From an uncultured Desulfomonile sp. (GTDB taxonomy: Bacteria; Desulfobacterota; Desulfomonilia; Desulfomonilales; Desulfomonilaceae): 64,000 nt of DNA. The stretch is taken from assembly GCA_903952205.1 (NCBI GenBank), contig CAJBEZ010000003.1, positions 37,790 to 101,789 of the forward strand, given 5' to 3'. The notes below the pieces were generated by a model. It was not told the DNA's origin. It did not search any database and was given only the letters and a program-made list of their open reading frames with translations. Both the position numbers and the translations under genes were made by a program. Of the stretch, positions 19,773 to 28,453 are shown in pieces. Numbering within the stretch: position 1 is the first letter of the stretch; every line of letters begins with the position of its first letter.

Positions 19773-21158
19773 TTATTCCTCGAACTTGTAAGCGCCTTTT
19801 TTCTCCTTATCAAACTCAAGTTTGGCTCTGACGAACTTTACGTTGTAACCAGCGTTCTTCAGAACATTGTATGCCATCTCGGCTCGAGCGCCGGTAGCGC
19901 AGTGCACCAAGACCAGTTTATCTTTTGGAATATCCGACAATTTTGCTTCAAGATCGTCAAGAGGGATCTGCTTGGTATTGGGGAGCACTCCGTCCTGAAC
20001 TTCTGAAGGCATCCTAACATCAAGGATGATAGTATTTGCGGACGGTTTTTCCAGTTCAACCATGAAACCTTTGAGTTCAATCTCTCCAGGGAAAAGTTTC
20101 CTTACATAGGAAATCTTTGTCCCCGCTGGTCCTTTGGCGACAGTTTTTCCCGCCGTTTGCCAACCATGGAAACCGCCCGAAAGAATGCTTACCTGTTTGT
20201 AGTCCCAACCTGCTATTTCCTTGAACGTCGTTTTGGCTGAATCACCCGCTCCAGATTGATCGTAGACAATTACAGGGGCAGCCTTGTAGGTTGGAAATTG
20301 GGCTTTAATTGATTCCAGACCTTCTTTGGGAATAGCGATAGCGTTGGGAATGTGTCCCTTGGAAATGTCATCCGGTGATCTGGTGTCCAACAAAATGTAC
20401 GGCATCTCCAATTTGTCGAGTTCTTCGATCCCTGCGATGTTTGAGACAACTATGTTCCCTCCCTTTTTCCAATCGGGGAGGCCGGCATGATAAATCTTAA
20501 CATTCTTGAAACCAAGTTTTTCCGCCTTCCTGGCGGCTAATGGACTAAGCACTCAAGAAAAGCCGGCGCAGTAATAAATCTGAAGAGCGTCCTTGTCTGT
20601 GAGAAGTTTCTCCGCCAGTTTGTCAAAGGCGAAAAAAGGCATTGAGGCAGCCGTTGGAATGTGTCCCTCGTTGAACATATTCGCCGGTCGGCTGTCCAGG
20701 AGGATATACTTACCCTCCTTCGGGCCTTTTGCCACAAGTTTTTCCACTTCCTCAGTTGAAATAAGCTGTTCTTTGGGAACCTCTAGTCCCTTCTTGACTT
20801 CAACCTCTTTGGCGAATGTTTTACCATCCTTCTTAAAGTAAGTAATCTTTACGGATTCCCCTTTCGGGATCTCAGGCATGGAAGGCGCATTTTTCAAAAC
20901 GGTGGATTCGTCAAAGAGAATAACATCCATTCCCTTGTCAATTTGCAACTGGAGGCAATTGGCTTTGACAGAGACTTCCTTTAGTTTTCCGGCTAGAACG
21001 TTTTCCTGCTTGTCATAATCATGACATTTGAGACAGCTTTGGTCAGATTTTGACGGCAGCTTCTCCGAGGCGTACGAGGTGAGTGGGGTTATCCCCGCAA
21101 TAAGAAAAGCGACTAAGGCCGCAAGACACATGGGGAGAATCAATCTCCTGGGCATCAT
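19773..21158 (-). CDS. probable selenoprotein: c-haem plus three rhodanese domains
   Basis: Read through an in-frame TGA at 20553-20555, this is one 461-residue protein with Sec at position 202. Order: signal peptide (residues 1-~31), one CLKCH c-haem site (42-46), a small beta-rich region, rhodanese domain 1 (ILLDSRP..EGHIP, then YYCAGFS-Sec-VLSPLAARKAEKLG), rhodanese domain 2 (ILLDTRSPDD..KGHIP; its loop YDQSGAGD lacks Cys), and rhodanese domain 3 (IILDVRMPSE..; loop HCATGAR, canonical C-x2-G-x-R). The Sec sits where related proteins have the second Cys of a YCxGxxC loop (from memory of the family). Frame and rhodanese similarity continue unbroken on both sides of the TGA. AAAGGAG precedes the ATG pair at 21158/21155. 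A nonsense mutation or read error is the alternative. A periplasmic sulfur or selenium transfer or redox role is inferred. Confidence 0.75.
20522..20536 (-). promoter_or_regulatory. candidate bacterial SECIS hairpin
   Basis: On the coding (minus) strand, CCGCC, loop AGGAA, GGCGG form a 5-bp all-GC stem. The loop starts 22 bases after the TGA, and GG occupies loop positions 2-3. Known bacterial SECIS elements lie just 3' of the UGA, with the apical loop roughly 16-37 bases downstream and a G in the first two loop positions, so distance and loop fit. The stem is short; pairing beyond it is interrupted. Confidence 0.55.
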
Positions 21159-21273
21159 GCTCTCCTTTCTTTTTGGCATTAAAACTCTTAGTAAATCTCA
21201 GTTTTTCTTCTCATTCTATATTCGAACAAAGGGCTTGGGATTGCAGATATAATACAGATATGTATATAATCAG

Positions 21274-21302
21274 ATTATAATTTGTTGTGGTCAAGCTGTC
21301 AA
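21274..21302 (-). promoter_or_regulatory. consensus sigma-70 promoter of the selenoprotein gene
   Basis: On the minus strand TTGACA (21302-21297) and TATAAT (21279-21274) are separated by exactly 17 bases: a perfect match to the housekeeping consensus. Transcription would start near 21267, leaving a 5' leader of about 110 bases before the ATG. The surrounding sequence is AT-rich. The only other gene nearby, the kinase-like gene, ends at 21362, so the promoter belongs to the selenoprotein. Confidence 0.8.
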
Positions 21303-21361
21303 CGGGAAACGGGCTCATCTCAAGAAATATCCAGCCTATTCGTGATAGGCGTTTTTTGGAG

Positions 21362-22324
21362 TTAACTCAAGAGTTCGGATATTCTCGCAATGTCGGCAGC
21401 CAGAGCGTGAGCGTCATCATATATGCGTTGGGAACCATGGGAGAAACGTAGGATGATTTCGTTAATTTGATCATGAATGTAGGGGTAGACCAATTTCAGA
21501 TTTGCGACCTGATTGGGGAAAATGGCCAGCATGTCGGAAGGTGTTAGATTTGAAGCTGTTTCCGGTGAAGTCCTCTTCAATTGACTGTAAGAAAGATAGT
21601 CTTTACCCACAGCGAACGCCAGGAGGGTTCCCATTTCGAAGACATCGTGAGATGTAAGATCATCCTTTTCCTTGTAGTCGTAGTCAAAATCGATCCAACG
21701 GTAGCGGCCAGTGCTTCTTTCGACGAATATATGATCCGGGGTTATATCCCCATGTATTTCTCCCATTTCGTGCAGGTCGCCTATGGCCCTGAAAGCTCGA
21801 GCCAGTCCCAGTAAAATATCCTCTAGGACCGTGTTGTAGTAATCGTAATGTTGAATTGAGATGGACCTTATAATATTGTCCAAACTGACTCCAAGTATTC
21901 TATCAACAATCCTCACGTTGTTGCCGGCGATATCCACGCCATGAATTCCTTGCATAAAATCAGGTTTCCCCCAAACTTTGTCCAGGATACGAGCTTCTTT
22001 TGCAGGATTTCTCATGCAGGAGAACTTGAGTCCGTGGATTCGACATTGGAATTCTTCCTTAAATTCCAATTTGATGACTTTCTTTTCTCCTGTTGTTAAG
22101 TCTATACCGCCCTTGACCCACGGCTTAGGTTCGCCTTCCAGGCCAAATTTCTTTTCCGTTTCCGTTCCCATGACCAAATATCCGATATCTTCAATAAGTA
22201 TGACATCCCCATAATTAACCTGGTAGAAATCAGTGGTGTCTTGGAGTATGTTTAATACCCGACACGAAGAGTTCTCCGGAAGATATTCGGTAGCTACTTT
22301 GCACCAGTCAGCAAGTTGATTCAT
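21362..22324 (-). CDS. atypical protein-kinase-like protein
   Basis: 320 residues with a protein-kinase fold in the C-terminal two thirds. A VIKLEF strand offers the ATP lysine and NPAKEARILDKV the helix-C glutamate. The catalytic loop reads HGDITPDHIFV near residue 188, so the catalytic Asp is present but the magnesium-binding Asn is replaced by His. The DFG segment reads IDFDYDY near 211, with the metal-binding Asp kept and the Gly lost. It may be an active but divergent kinase or a pseudokinase. ATG 22324 is chosen over an ATG 18 codons upstream that lacks a ribosome site. Target unknown. Confidence 0.7.
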   Translation of the reverse strand: MNQLADWCKVATEYLPENSSCRVLNILQDTTDFYQVNYGDVILIEDIGYLVMGTETEKKFGLEGEPKPWVKGGIDLTTGEKKVIKLEFKEEFQCRIHGLKFSCMRNPAKEARILDKVWGKPDFMQGIHGVDIAGNNVRIVDRILGVSLDNIIRSISIQHYDYYNTVLEDILLGLARAFRAIGDLHEMGEIHGDITPDHIFVERSTGRYRWIDFDYDYKEKDDLTSHDVFEMGTLLAFAVGKDYLSYSQLKRTSPETASNLTPSDMLAIFPNQVANLKLVYPYIHDQINEIILRFSHGSQRIYDDAHALAADIARISELLS

Positions 22325-22501
22325 GTTGACAATCCAGACGCCACATAAAGTTGGAAATCCTGCGATTCCTGTCGACATAAAATATGGCCATCATACCCCG
22401 AAATCAAGTCCTAATTGTTTTGGACGAATTGTTGTGACAAAGTTGGGTGGTTGGAAGCGGGACATGCAATTATCCCACTCCCAAATTGTGAAGCGGAATA
22501 A

Positions 22502-23482
22502 TTATTCAGCCAGAATTGCTTTCAGCTCATTGTTAAATTCAGGGAGCACCTTGAACAGGTCCCCCACGATCCCATAATCGGCTTTGGTAAAGATAGGCGC
22601 TTCGGGGTCCTTGTTTATGGCCACGATAACTTTCGAAGATCCCATACCCGCCAGATGCTGTATCGAACCCGAGATGCCGCATGCTATGTACAGATTTGGC
22701 GTGACAGTCTTTCCAGTTTGTCCGACCTGGTCGGAATGTTTTCTCCACCCAGCGTCCACTGCGGCTCTAGACGCGCCGACAGTAGCCCTGGGGCCAAATA
22801 TCGCCGCCATTTCCTCCAGAAGCGAATAATCGGAACCACCCATTCCTCTGCCGCCCGAAATAATGATTTCAGCCTCAGTAAGGTCCACTTTGCCACTCGT
22901 ATCCAGATTGAGTTCTTTGGTCACATAAGTTGATCGACTTGTGTCCGGAGTAAAAGCTATCTTTGAAATAGCCCCTGCTTTGGCGTTCTCAACCACTTCC
23001 AAAACATTTGGCCTTGCTGTGGCAATTTGAGGGGAAGCTGTGGCTGAACATTCGGCAAAACATTTTCCGGCGAACATTGGGCGTTTCCCTATCAGAGTCG
23101 AACCTTCGAGCCTGAAAGAAACGCAGTCGGCCATAACCGCAGCTCCCAGTTTTGCAGCAGTTCTCGGAGCAAGATCCTTGCCTTGCATTGTGTGGGTAAT
23201 CAAAACTATTTCAGGACTGGTTTCAGTTATGGCCTGCGCAAGCGCTTGGGCGAAATATTCTGAATTGTAATTTTCCAGTTCCGGCGCTTCCGCCACGTAA
23301 ACCGTGTCAACTCCAAATTTTGCAAGTTCAGGGCCAAAAGACTCAACTCCTGAGCCAATCAGAATTCCTCCGAGGTCTCCACCAAGAGCGTCAGCGAGTT
23401 TCCTTCCTTCGCTGGCTAATTCGAACGCTGATTTCTTGATCTTACCAGCCTTTATCTCTGCATATATCAAAACCTTAGACAT
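22502..23482 (-). CDS. etfA: electron transfer flavoprotein, alpha subunit
   Basis: 326 residues. The C-terminal FAD domain is clear: GGRGMGG, VGASRAAVDAGW, QVGQTGKTV, YIACGISGSIQHLAG and AINKDPEAPIF, ending in the usual DLFKVLPE. With EtfB it forms the heterodimer that carries electrons from acyl-CoA-type dehydrogenases. GGAGG lies ten bases before ATG 23482. Downstream of etfB with a ~57-base gap; no dehydrogenase gene is adjacent, so the partner is not shown by context. Confidence 0.96.
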   Translation of the reverse strand: MSKVLIYAEIKAGKIKKSAFELASEGRKLADALGGDLGGILIGSGVESFGPELAKFGVDTVYVAEAPELENYNSEYFAQALAQAITETSPEIVLITHTMQGKDLAPRTAAKLGAAVMADCVSFRLEGSTLIGKRPMFAGKCFAECSATASPQIATARPNVLEVVENAKAGAISKIAFTPDTSRSTYVTKELNLDTSGKVDLTEAEIIISGGRGMGGSDYSLLEEMAAIFGPRATVGASRAAVDAGWRKHSDQVGQTGKTVTPNLYIACGISGSIQHLAGMGSSKVIVAINKDPEAPIFTKADYGIVGDLFKVLPEFNNELKAILAE

Positions 23483-23539
23483 CTTATTAAAGCCTCCATC
23501 TTATTTAAGCCAATTCAATTATAGATCTGTGAATGATGA

Positions 23540-24319
23540 CTATATTACCTTCGCCTCTGACCTCAAGGCCTGAACAACTGTTTTGGCGACTTCCTGCGGT
23601 TCCATGCCTTCAAATTTTTGCCCAGCCTGACGAGATCCAGGCATGGAGAAGTTCTTGCTCACAAGCTTGGCATCCGGCGTAAGGCCAAGATCCGCGAACG
23701 TTTTCTTGTCTACCGGTTTTTTCTTTGCTTTCATGATCCCGGGTAAGGATGCGTACCTAGGTTCGTTAAGACCCTTTTGGGAACTAACCACACAGGGCAG
23801 GGGGGACTCTACCGTTTCTTTGCCGCCCTCGATGTCTCTCTCACATGTAATGGTTTTTTTGTCCGCCGAAACTTCAATTTTGGTCACCAGTGTAATTTGC
23901 GGAATTTTAAGCAATTCGGCAAGCATTGCGCCGGTCTCGGCAAAATCATCATCTATAGCTCTATGCCCGCAGAATATTATGTCATACTCGATGTTGCCGG
24001 ATGCCGCAGCCAGAGTCTGAGCCATTACGAATGGATCTCCATTGTTGACGGCCTCATCACACACGTGAACCCCGCGATCAGCTCCCATGGCCAGCGCAGT
24101 TCGTATGGCCTCAACACACCTATCCGGACCGATACTCAATACGACTACCTCACCAGCCTTGAATTTCTCTTTGAGTTTCAGTGCCTCTTCAACACTGAAC
24201 TCATCATACGGGTTGATGACATATTTGATGCCGTCCGTCACTATCCCCGAACCATCAGCGTTAACTTTAATCTGTGTCTCCGTATCAGGAACCTGTTTAA
24301 GACATACCAGAGATTTCAC
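23540..24319 (-). CDS. etfB: electron transfer flavoprotein, beta subunit
   Basis: 259 residues, with the EtfB start VCLKQVPDTETQIKV, the NPYDEFSVEEALKLKE segment, and the signature FCGHRAIDDDFAETGAMLAELL that binds AMP and docks to EtfA. The start codon is GTG 24319 with AAAGGAG eight bases upstream. First gene of the etfBA operon; the ~400-base region upstream probably holds the promoter. Confidence 0.96.
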   Translation of the reverse strand: MKSLVCLKQVPDTETQIKVNADGSGIVTDGIKYVINPYDEFSVEEALKLKEKFKAGEVVVLSIGPDRCVEAIRTALAMGADRGVHVCDEAVNNGDPFVMAQTLAAASGNIEYDIIFCGHRAIDDDFAETGAMLAELLKIPQITLVTKIEVSADKKTITCERDIEGGKETVESPLPCVVSSQKGLNEPRYASLPGIMKAKKKPVDKKTFADLGLTPDAKLVSKNFSMPGSRQAGQKFEGMEPQEVAKTVVQALRSEAKVI

Positions 24320-24719
24320 TTCTTGCTCTCCTTTCAGATCAACTCGGATCCGATAACATGGTTATTGCGCTAAAATTTTCGGGGGACACTCCGTCCGCGT
24401 TTTATCAAGAATCTATAGAACCTACCAATGACTAATCCCTAATTGGATGAATGAGGACGGACGAATCTTCCCCAGATCTATGGCGTTAATAATATTAGAG
24501 AAGGAAACGGTACTGAGTCAAGCTAAATAGAGCAGAAATTGATTGACAAGTCAACTTTTTCTCATTGAAGACAATGAATGAGGCTTCTTTCTGTGGAACA
24601 TCATTGGCACGAAGACCCGTTGTGTTGGTGCGCCCAAAATTCGCCGACATGATTGAAATATGTTGATTTTAGCTGCCAGGAATCGAGGAGATATGGATAG
24701 GACAAACACAAGCCCGGGT
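24320..24719. other. intergenic region upstream of etfBA
   Basis: 400 bases without a gene. On the minus strand a possible promoter for etfBA is TTGACT (24554-24549), 17 bases, then TCTATT (24531-24526). The -35 lies in a small inverted repeat, TTGAC-AA-GTCAA, that could be an operator. Nothing else recognised. Confidence 0.35.
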
Positions 24720-25517
24720 CTAGCGTGAAGTCCCGATTTTCTTTTCCAGTTCCTGAATTTCTTCCTGAATTCGGGATTTCACAACATGCGAAGACTCGGA
24801 TTTGAGAGCCATTCTATACCAGCGAATCGACTTATCTAAATCTCCCTTCTGTCTTGAAATATGTCCCAGGTGTTTGAGCGCCATGGTGTTGTCGGGATCT
24901 ATTGCGATTATAGCTCCCAGGTCTTTCACTGCGTCATCATATCTTCCCAACTGTTCCAAAATATATGCTCTGTTGCCTAGAGCGTTGAACGACTTAGGAT
25001 CAAGCTGAAGAATTCTGTCAAGATCCTGAAGGGCGCTTTCATGCTCCCCCATATCAAAATACAGGGCCGCTCTATGAATTAGAGCATTAGTGTTTTTTGG
25101 ATCAACATCCACTGCTTTGGTGAAGTCCTTGACTGCCCGTGCGAAATCACCACCAAGCCTGAGGGCCATCCCTTTCGCTACGTACACGGAATCCATCTCC
25201 GGTCCAATTTTTAATGCCCTATCGAAATCCGAGATGGCCTTATCATATCTCCCTTGAATCATATAAACTTTTCCACGATTGAAAAAGGCCTGCTGATTCT
25301 TCCCTGAGGCCTTGATTGAGGCTTCAAAAAAGTTTATGGCCTCATCGTAACTTCCAGAATTCGCTTTTGTGATCGCAACGACGGCCAATTCAGCCGACTT
25401 GGCTTCATCTCCCGCGGCATTTTGACCAGTGGTTTTCTTGGCGGAATTTGCAGGTCCCACCAGGAAGACCGCACACGTTAAGAATAAAACAAATATTCTA
25501 AAAAGATTTGCGCTCAT
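24720..25517 (-). CDS. exported TPR-repeat protein
   Basis: 265 residues. A signal peptide (hydrophobic core FVLFLTCAVFLVG, Ala-rich cleavage region) is followed by about six tetratricopeptide repeats spanning residues ~45-255, with typical A-x-x-x-G-x-A-(Y/F)-x6-AL-x-LDP spacing (AFFNRGKVYMIQGRYDKAI, LGNRAYILEQLGRYDDAV). A periplasmic or lipid-anchored scaffold is inferred. Its ATG directly follows the TAA stop of the upstream exported protein, so the two are coupled. Confidence 0.88.
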   Translation of the reverse strand: MSANLFRIFVLFLTCAVFLVGPANSAKKTTGQNAAGDEAKSAELAVVAITKANSGSYDEAINFFEASIKASGKNQQAFFNRGKVYMIQGRYDKAISDFDRALKIGPEMDSVYVAKGMALRLGGDFARAVKDFTKAVDVDPKNTNALIHRAALYFDMGEHESALQDLDRILQLDPKSFNALGNRAYILEQLGRYDDAVKDLGAIIAIDPDNTMALKHLGHISRQKGDLDKSIRWYRMALKSESSHVVKSRIQEEIQELEKKIGTSR

Positions 25518-26741
25518 TTATCGATTACTCTTCAATGTTGGGCCTGAATGGCGAGTCAGGGCCGATGTTGTCAGGGGCGTTCCCTCTTTTAGGAAGAATG
25601 CGAAGAAATCTTTGCTGTAACTGTCGTCATATCTGTTAAGGGTGTAATTTGCCTGTTCAGGAGACAACTTGACTTTTCTCACCATGTTGCCAAAAATATC
25701 CCTTATATAGAGGTTTGCCACTATGTTGTCCGGATTCGCGTCTCCATGAAGTCCACGTTCGCATCCTGCTAGAACTAGAGCTTTGGCAACGTCTTTGCTT
25801 CCGATGTGATGACCTATGGCAAACACCAGATTCCCATCCTTTCTGATCCCAAATGCGCTACGATGGGCCACGAACCACGCGTGTTTTCCATCCATGTCCC
25901 TTCCTCCGCCACCGAGCAGGAAGCCCAAACCTATTTCGGAATCTTCCAGCCTGCCCTTTCGCAGCACAGCTTGAACCACCATCCCATCTTTCACGATTAA
26001 ATGTCTTAATTGCCTGGCGTCCTGAACAAGTTCTGTAGGAATGTCAGGGGTCCACTCCCGAACGTCAATTGAGCCGTCCTTGTAAACAATCAGGGAAGCC
26101 ATACCATTTATCATTGGATAGAGGACCTTACCCCTGAAGATAGCGCCGGCTCCCTTCGAATGCCTCTGCATCCACATGGCGTTAGTTACCGCCAGGATTT
26201 TGGCGCGTATATCCTGTTCCACTTCCGAGTTTCCCTTGGAAGCGGCCGGTTCCTGTGACCCCACATAATATCTTATTGAGGTCATGCTCATGTCTATAAC
26301 CATCATATACACAACGGCGTTGGGGAAATCGACACTGGGACGGTAAAACGTTTTATAAACCAAAGGTCTCCCTCGACTGTCACGGGGTGACCCCGAAGAT
26401 TCCCATACACCTTCTCCCTGAAGAGCAGGGGATGTATAGAGAGGCTTAATGTTGTCGAGTTTCAGCATATCGAGTGGATCACGGGCTAGAAGGTTGAATT
26501 CTCCCCTCTGGGGCAGGATGACAGTGTCATTCGATACTTTCTCACCCTTAGACGGAGTGACCACCATGGCAGGATCAGAGGACTGTCTCGAGATCGATGG
26601 CGCGCCCTGTGAGTCCGTAGAGTGAGAACTTTTTTTAGCGATAACGATTCGGTCGGAATATGATCCAACCTCCCCGGAAACCATTGAAGCTGAAACAAAA
26701 CAGATGAGCGCAATTGATAGTGCCGTAAATGCTTTTGGCAA
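25518..26741 (-). CDS. exported phosphodiester-glycosidase-like protein
   Basis: 407 residues with an N-terminal signal peptide. The C-terminal two thirds resembles the DUF2233/NAGPA phosphodiester glycosidase fold: NGMASLIVYKDGSIDVREW, a conserved RQLRHLIVKDG, an FGIRKDGNLVFAIG strand, then a Gly/Cys-rich end AGCERGLHGDANPDN where the family usually has NLDGG. The usual catalytic motif is therefore altered, and the assignment is tentative. Together with the following TPR gene it forms a two-gene exported-protein operon. Confidence 0.55.
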   Translation of the reverse strand: MPKAFTALSIALICFVSASMVSGEVGSYSDRIVIAKKSSHSTDSQGAPSISRQSSDPAMVVTPSKGEKVSNDTVILPQRGEFNLLARDPLDMLKLDNIKPLYTSPALQGEGVWESSGSPRDSRGRPLVYKTFYRPSVDFPNAVVYMMVIDMSMTSIRYYVGSQEPAASKGNSEVEQDIRAKILAVTNAMWMQRHSKGAGAIFRGKVLYPMINGMASLIVYKDGSIDVREWTPDIPTELVQDARQLRHLIVKDGMVVQAVLRKGRLEDSEIGLGFLLGGGGRDMDGKHAWFVAHRSAFGIRKDGNLVFAIGHHIGSKDVAKALVLAGCERGLHGDANPDNIVANLYIRDIFGNMVRKVKLSPEQANYTLNRYDDSYSKDFFAFFLKEGTPLTTSALTRHSGPTLKSNR

Positions 26742-26969
26742 TTCTACAACCCTCTTGAAATGTTTAGTTGAAATACAATTCCGTAATTTGAATTAGTTGT
26801 TGCAATGATACTCCAAAATACAAAAAAATTCAATATTAAAGCGCCATAACTAATTGGTAATCCGTAATAACGGATGTTAATTGAGATGATTGAAAGATGG
26901 GGCGCTCAGGGACCCAACAGAAAAGAGTATCCAGCAAGGCCTGGTAATTCCACAATATTATAGGTAGTG

Positions 26970-27773
26970 TCAGTTGTAACGGCGCAGAATAGCCTCTAGG
27001 ACTGAACCACCTATGGCCCGAGATTTTTCTGATATGGAAAAGCAGTATTCCGCAATCCCTCTGGGATCTACATCGCCAATCTTAAGTCCTTTTGTTACCG
27101 TCGATCCTGAGCGTATAAGTCCTCTGATGGCGCCGTTCACTTTTGTTAAGACCTTTTTGCCGGATACAGAACCAATTGGCTGTCCATTAATGATCAGATC
27201 CCCTATTTTTGAGTCCGATAAAAAAATTCCAGCGCATGGCGCCCTGAGGACGCGGTCATGCGTGTAACCGGCTATTTCGCCAGGAACGCCAGTGTCAGGA
27301 GAAGCCGATCCGGAATAAAAAAGACGCCCTAAATCGTGTCCCCTGTTCGTTTCGATGACACAATGAGCGTCAGACCCCGACATAAAGCCGGGGCCAAGGG
27401 CAATCACAAACTGAGCGTAGCCAATACTTGCGCCGGTGTTCTTTTTCGCCATTACGGCGTCAATTACTACATCCGGTTTGAATTGACTCTTAACAGCGTT
27501 TTCAGGGTCTGGAATGATGGGGATAGCGTGTTTTTCCCATATAATGGGAGCGTCTGAAACTTTGTCAATTCTGAGCGCGCAAATTCCTTCAACAATTTGA
27601 GAACCATCAGGAATCGCTTCGCAAAAACTTACAGCCCGTCTCACCGCAAGAGGTTCGAGAATGTCGGTCATAATGATTCGGCGTAAATTTGACCTATATA
27701 AACGGCATGCTATCCCCGACGCCATTTCACCGGCGCCACGAATAAGGATTGTGATATTCCGGAGTTTAGTCAT
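26970..27773 (-). CDS. yqeB: YqeB-family selenium-dependent Mo-hydroxylase maturation protein
   Basis: 267 residues. The start ILIRGAGEMASGIACRLY is the dinucleotide-binding signature of the EF2563/YqeB family; APCAGIFLSDSKIGDLI and the EAILRRY ending also fit. In other genomes this family co-occurs with molybdenum hydroxylases that need a labile selenium atom and with selD/yqeC; the precise biochemical step is not established. Here it sits 16 bases after a membrane-anchored thioredoxin gene on the same strand. No hydroxylase is in the window. Confidence 0.8.
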   Translation of the reverse strand: MTKLRNITILIRGAGEMASGIACRLYRSNLRRIIMTDILEPLAVRRAVSFCEAIPDGSQIVEGICALRIDKVSDAPIIWEKHAIPIIPDPENAVKSQFKPDVVIDAVMAKKNTGASIGYAQFVIALGPGFMSGSDAHCVIETNRGHDLGRLFYSGSASPDTGVPGEIAGYTHDRVLRAPCAGIFLSDSKIGDLIINGQPIGSVSGKKVLTKVNGAIRGLIRSGSTVTKGLKIGDVDPRGIAEYCFSISEKSRAIGGSVLEAILRRYN

Positions 27774-27789
27774 AAACGATTATTCCAGT

Positions 27790-28257
27790 TCAGGACGCGT
27801 ACTCCATCAAGGTTTTAGCCATTGTCTCTTTAGGCACAACCCCGAAGAAGGATCCCTTGACTTCTCCGTTGCGTATAATGAAAATAGCGGGGATTTTCGT
27901 GATCCCAAACCTTCGGGCGATGAGATTCTTATCCGTATTTACTCTTCCTACAACGGCTTTTCCCTTCATGTCCTTAGCCAACTCCTCGAGAATTGGGTCC
28001 AACATTCGACAAGGGAAGCACCAGTCTGCGTAAAAATCAATCAATATAGGTTTTTCTTTGGAGGCTTCTACGACTTCCAGTTCAAAATTGTCATCAGTGA
28101 TGATCTTTATATTGGATAGCTCATGATTTTCGGTGACTTTTCCGCTAATCAGTTTGGCCACCGGATACCCACTTTGTCGTGCGGACCACATGAGGATAAC
28201 AACTCCGACCAGTAGAAAAACGCCTATGGATATTGCGAGCGCTTGCTTTTTATTCAT
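27790..28257 (-). CDS. membrane-anchored thioredoxin-fold protein
   Basis: 155 residues. One N-terminal transmembrane segment (residues ~7-26) is followed by a thioredoxin domain with LIDFYADWCFPCRMLDPIL; the redox pair is C-F-P-C and a cis-Pro appears in ITKIPAIFII. It faces the periplasm by inference from the anchor. GGAGG is five bases before ATG 28257. It precedes yqeB and probably shares its transcript. Confidence 0.92.
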   Translation of the reverse strand: MNKKQALAISIGVFLLVGVVILMWSARQSGYPVAKLISGKVTENHELSNIKIITDDNFELEVVEASKEKPILIDFYADWCFPCRMLDPILEELAKDMKGKAVVGRVNTDKNLIARRFGITKIPAIFIIRNGEVKGSFFGVVPKETMAKTLMEYAS

Positions 28258-28453
28258 CAGGCCTCCATATTGAAACGTCAGGCTTCATTTTTAATTGAGT
28301 TGCCTGGAAAGATCTTTGATTCGGGTATCAGTTTACTGCAATTTCATTTGTTCCTGACTCATAGCTTAAATCGTTATATATATATGGTCAAATTTTAGTC
28401 TGTCGTGAATCACTTGGATTTCGTTCAACAAGTTATGATTTATGCTATAAACC

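Noticed and set aside
19773..21158. Two separate genes, or a pseudogene broken by a stop codon
   Set aside because: The second half would have to begin inside the rhodanese active-site loop, without a ribosome site. Similarity continues across the TGA in one frame, the promoter is perfect, and the rest shows no frameshift. A read error stays possible and is stated as such.
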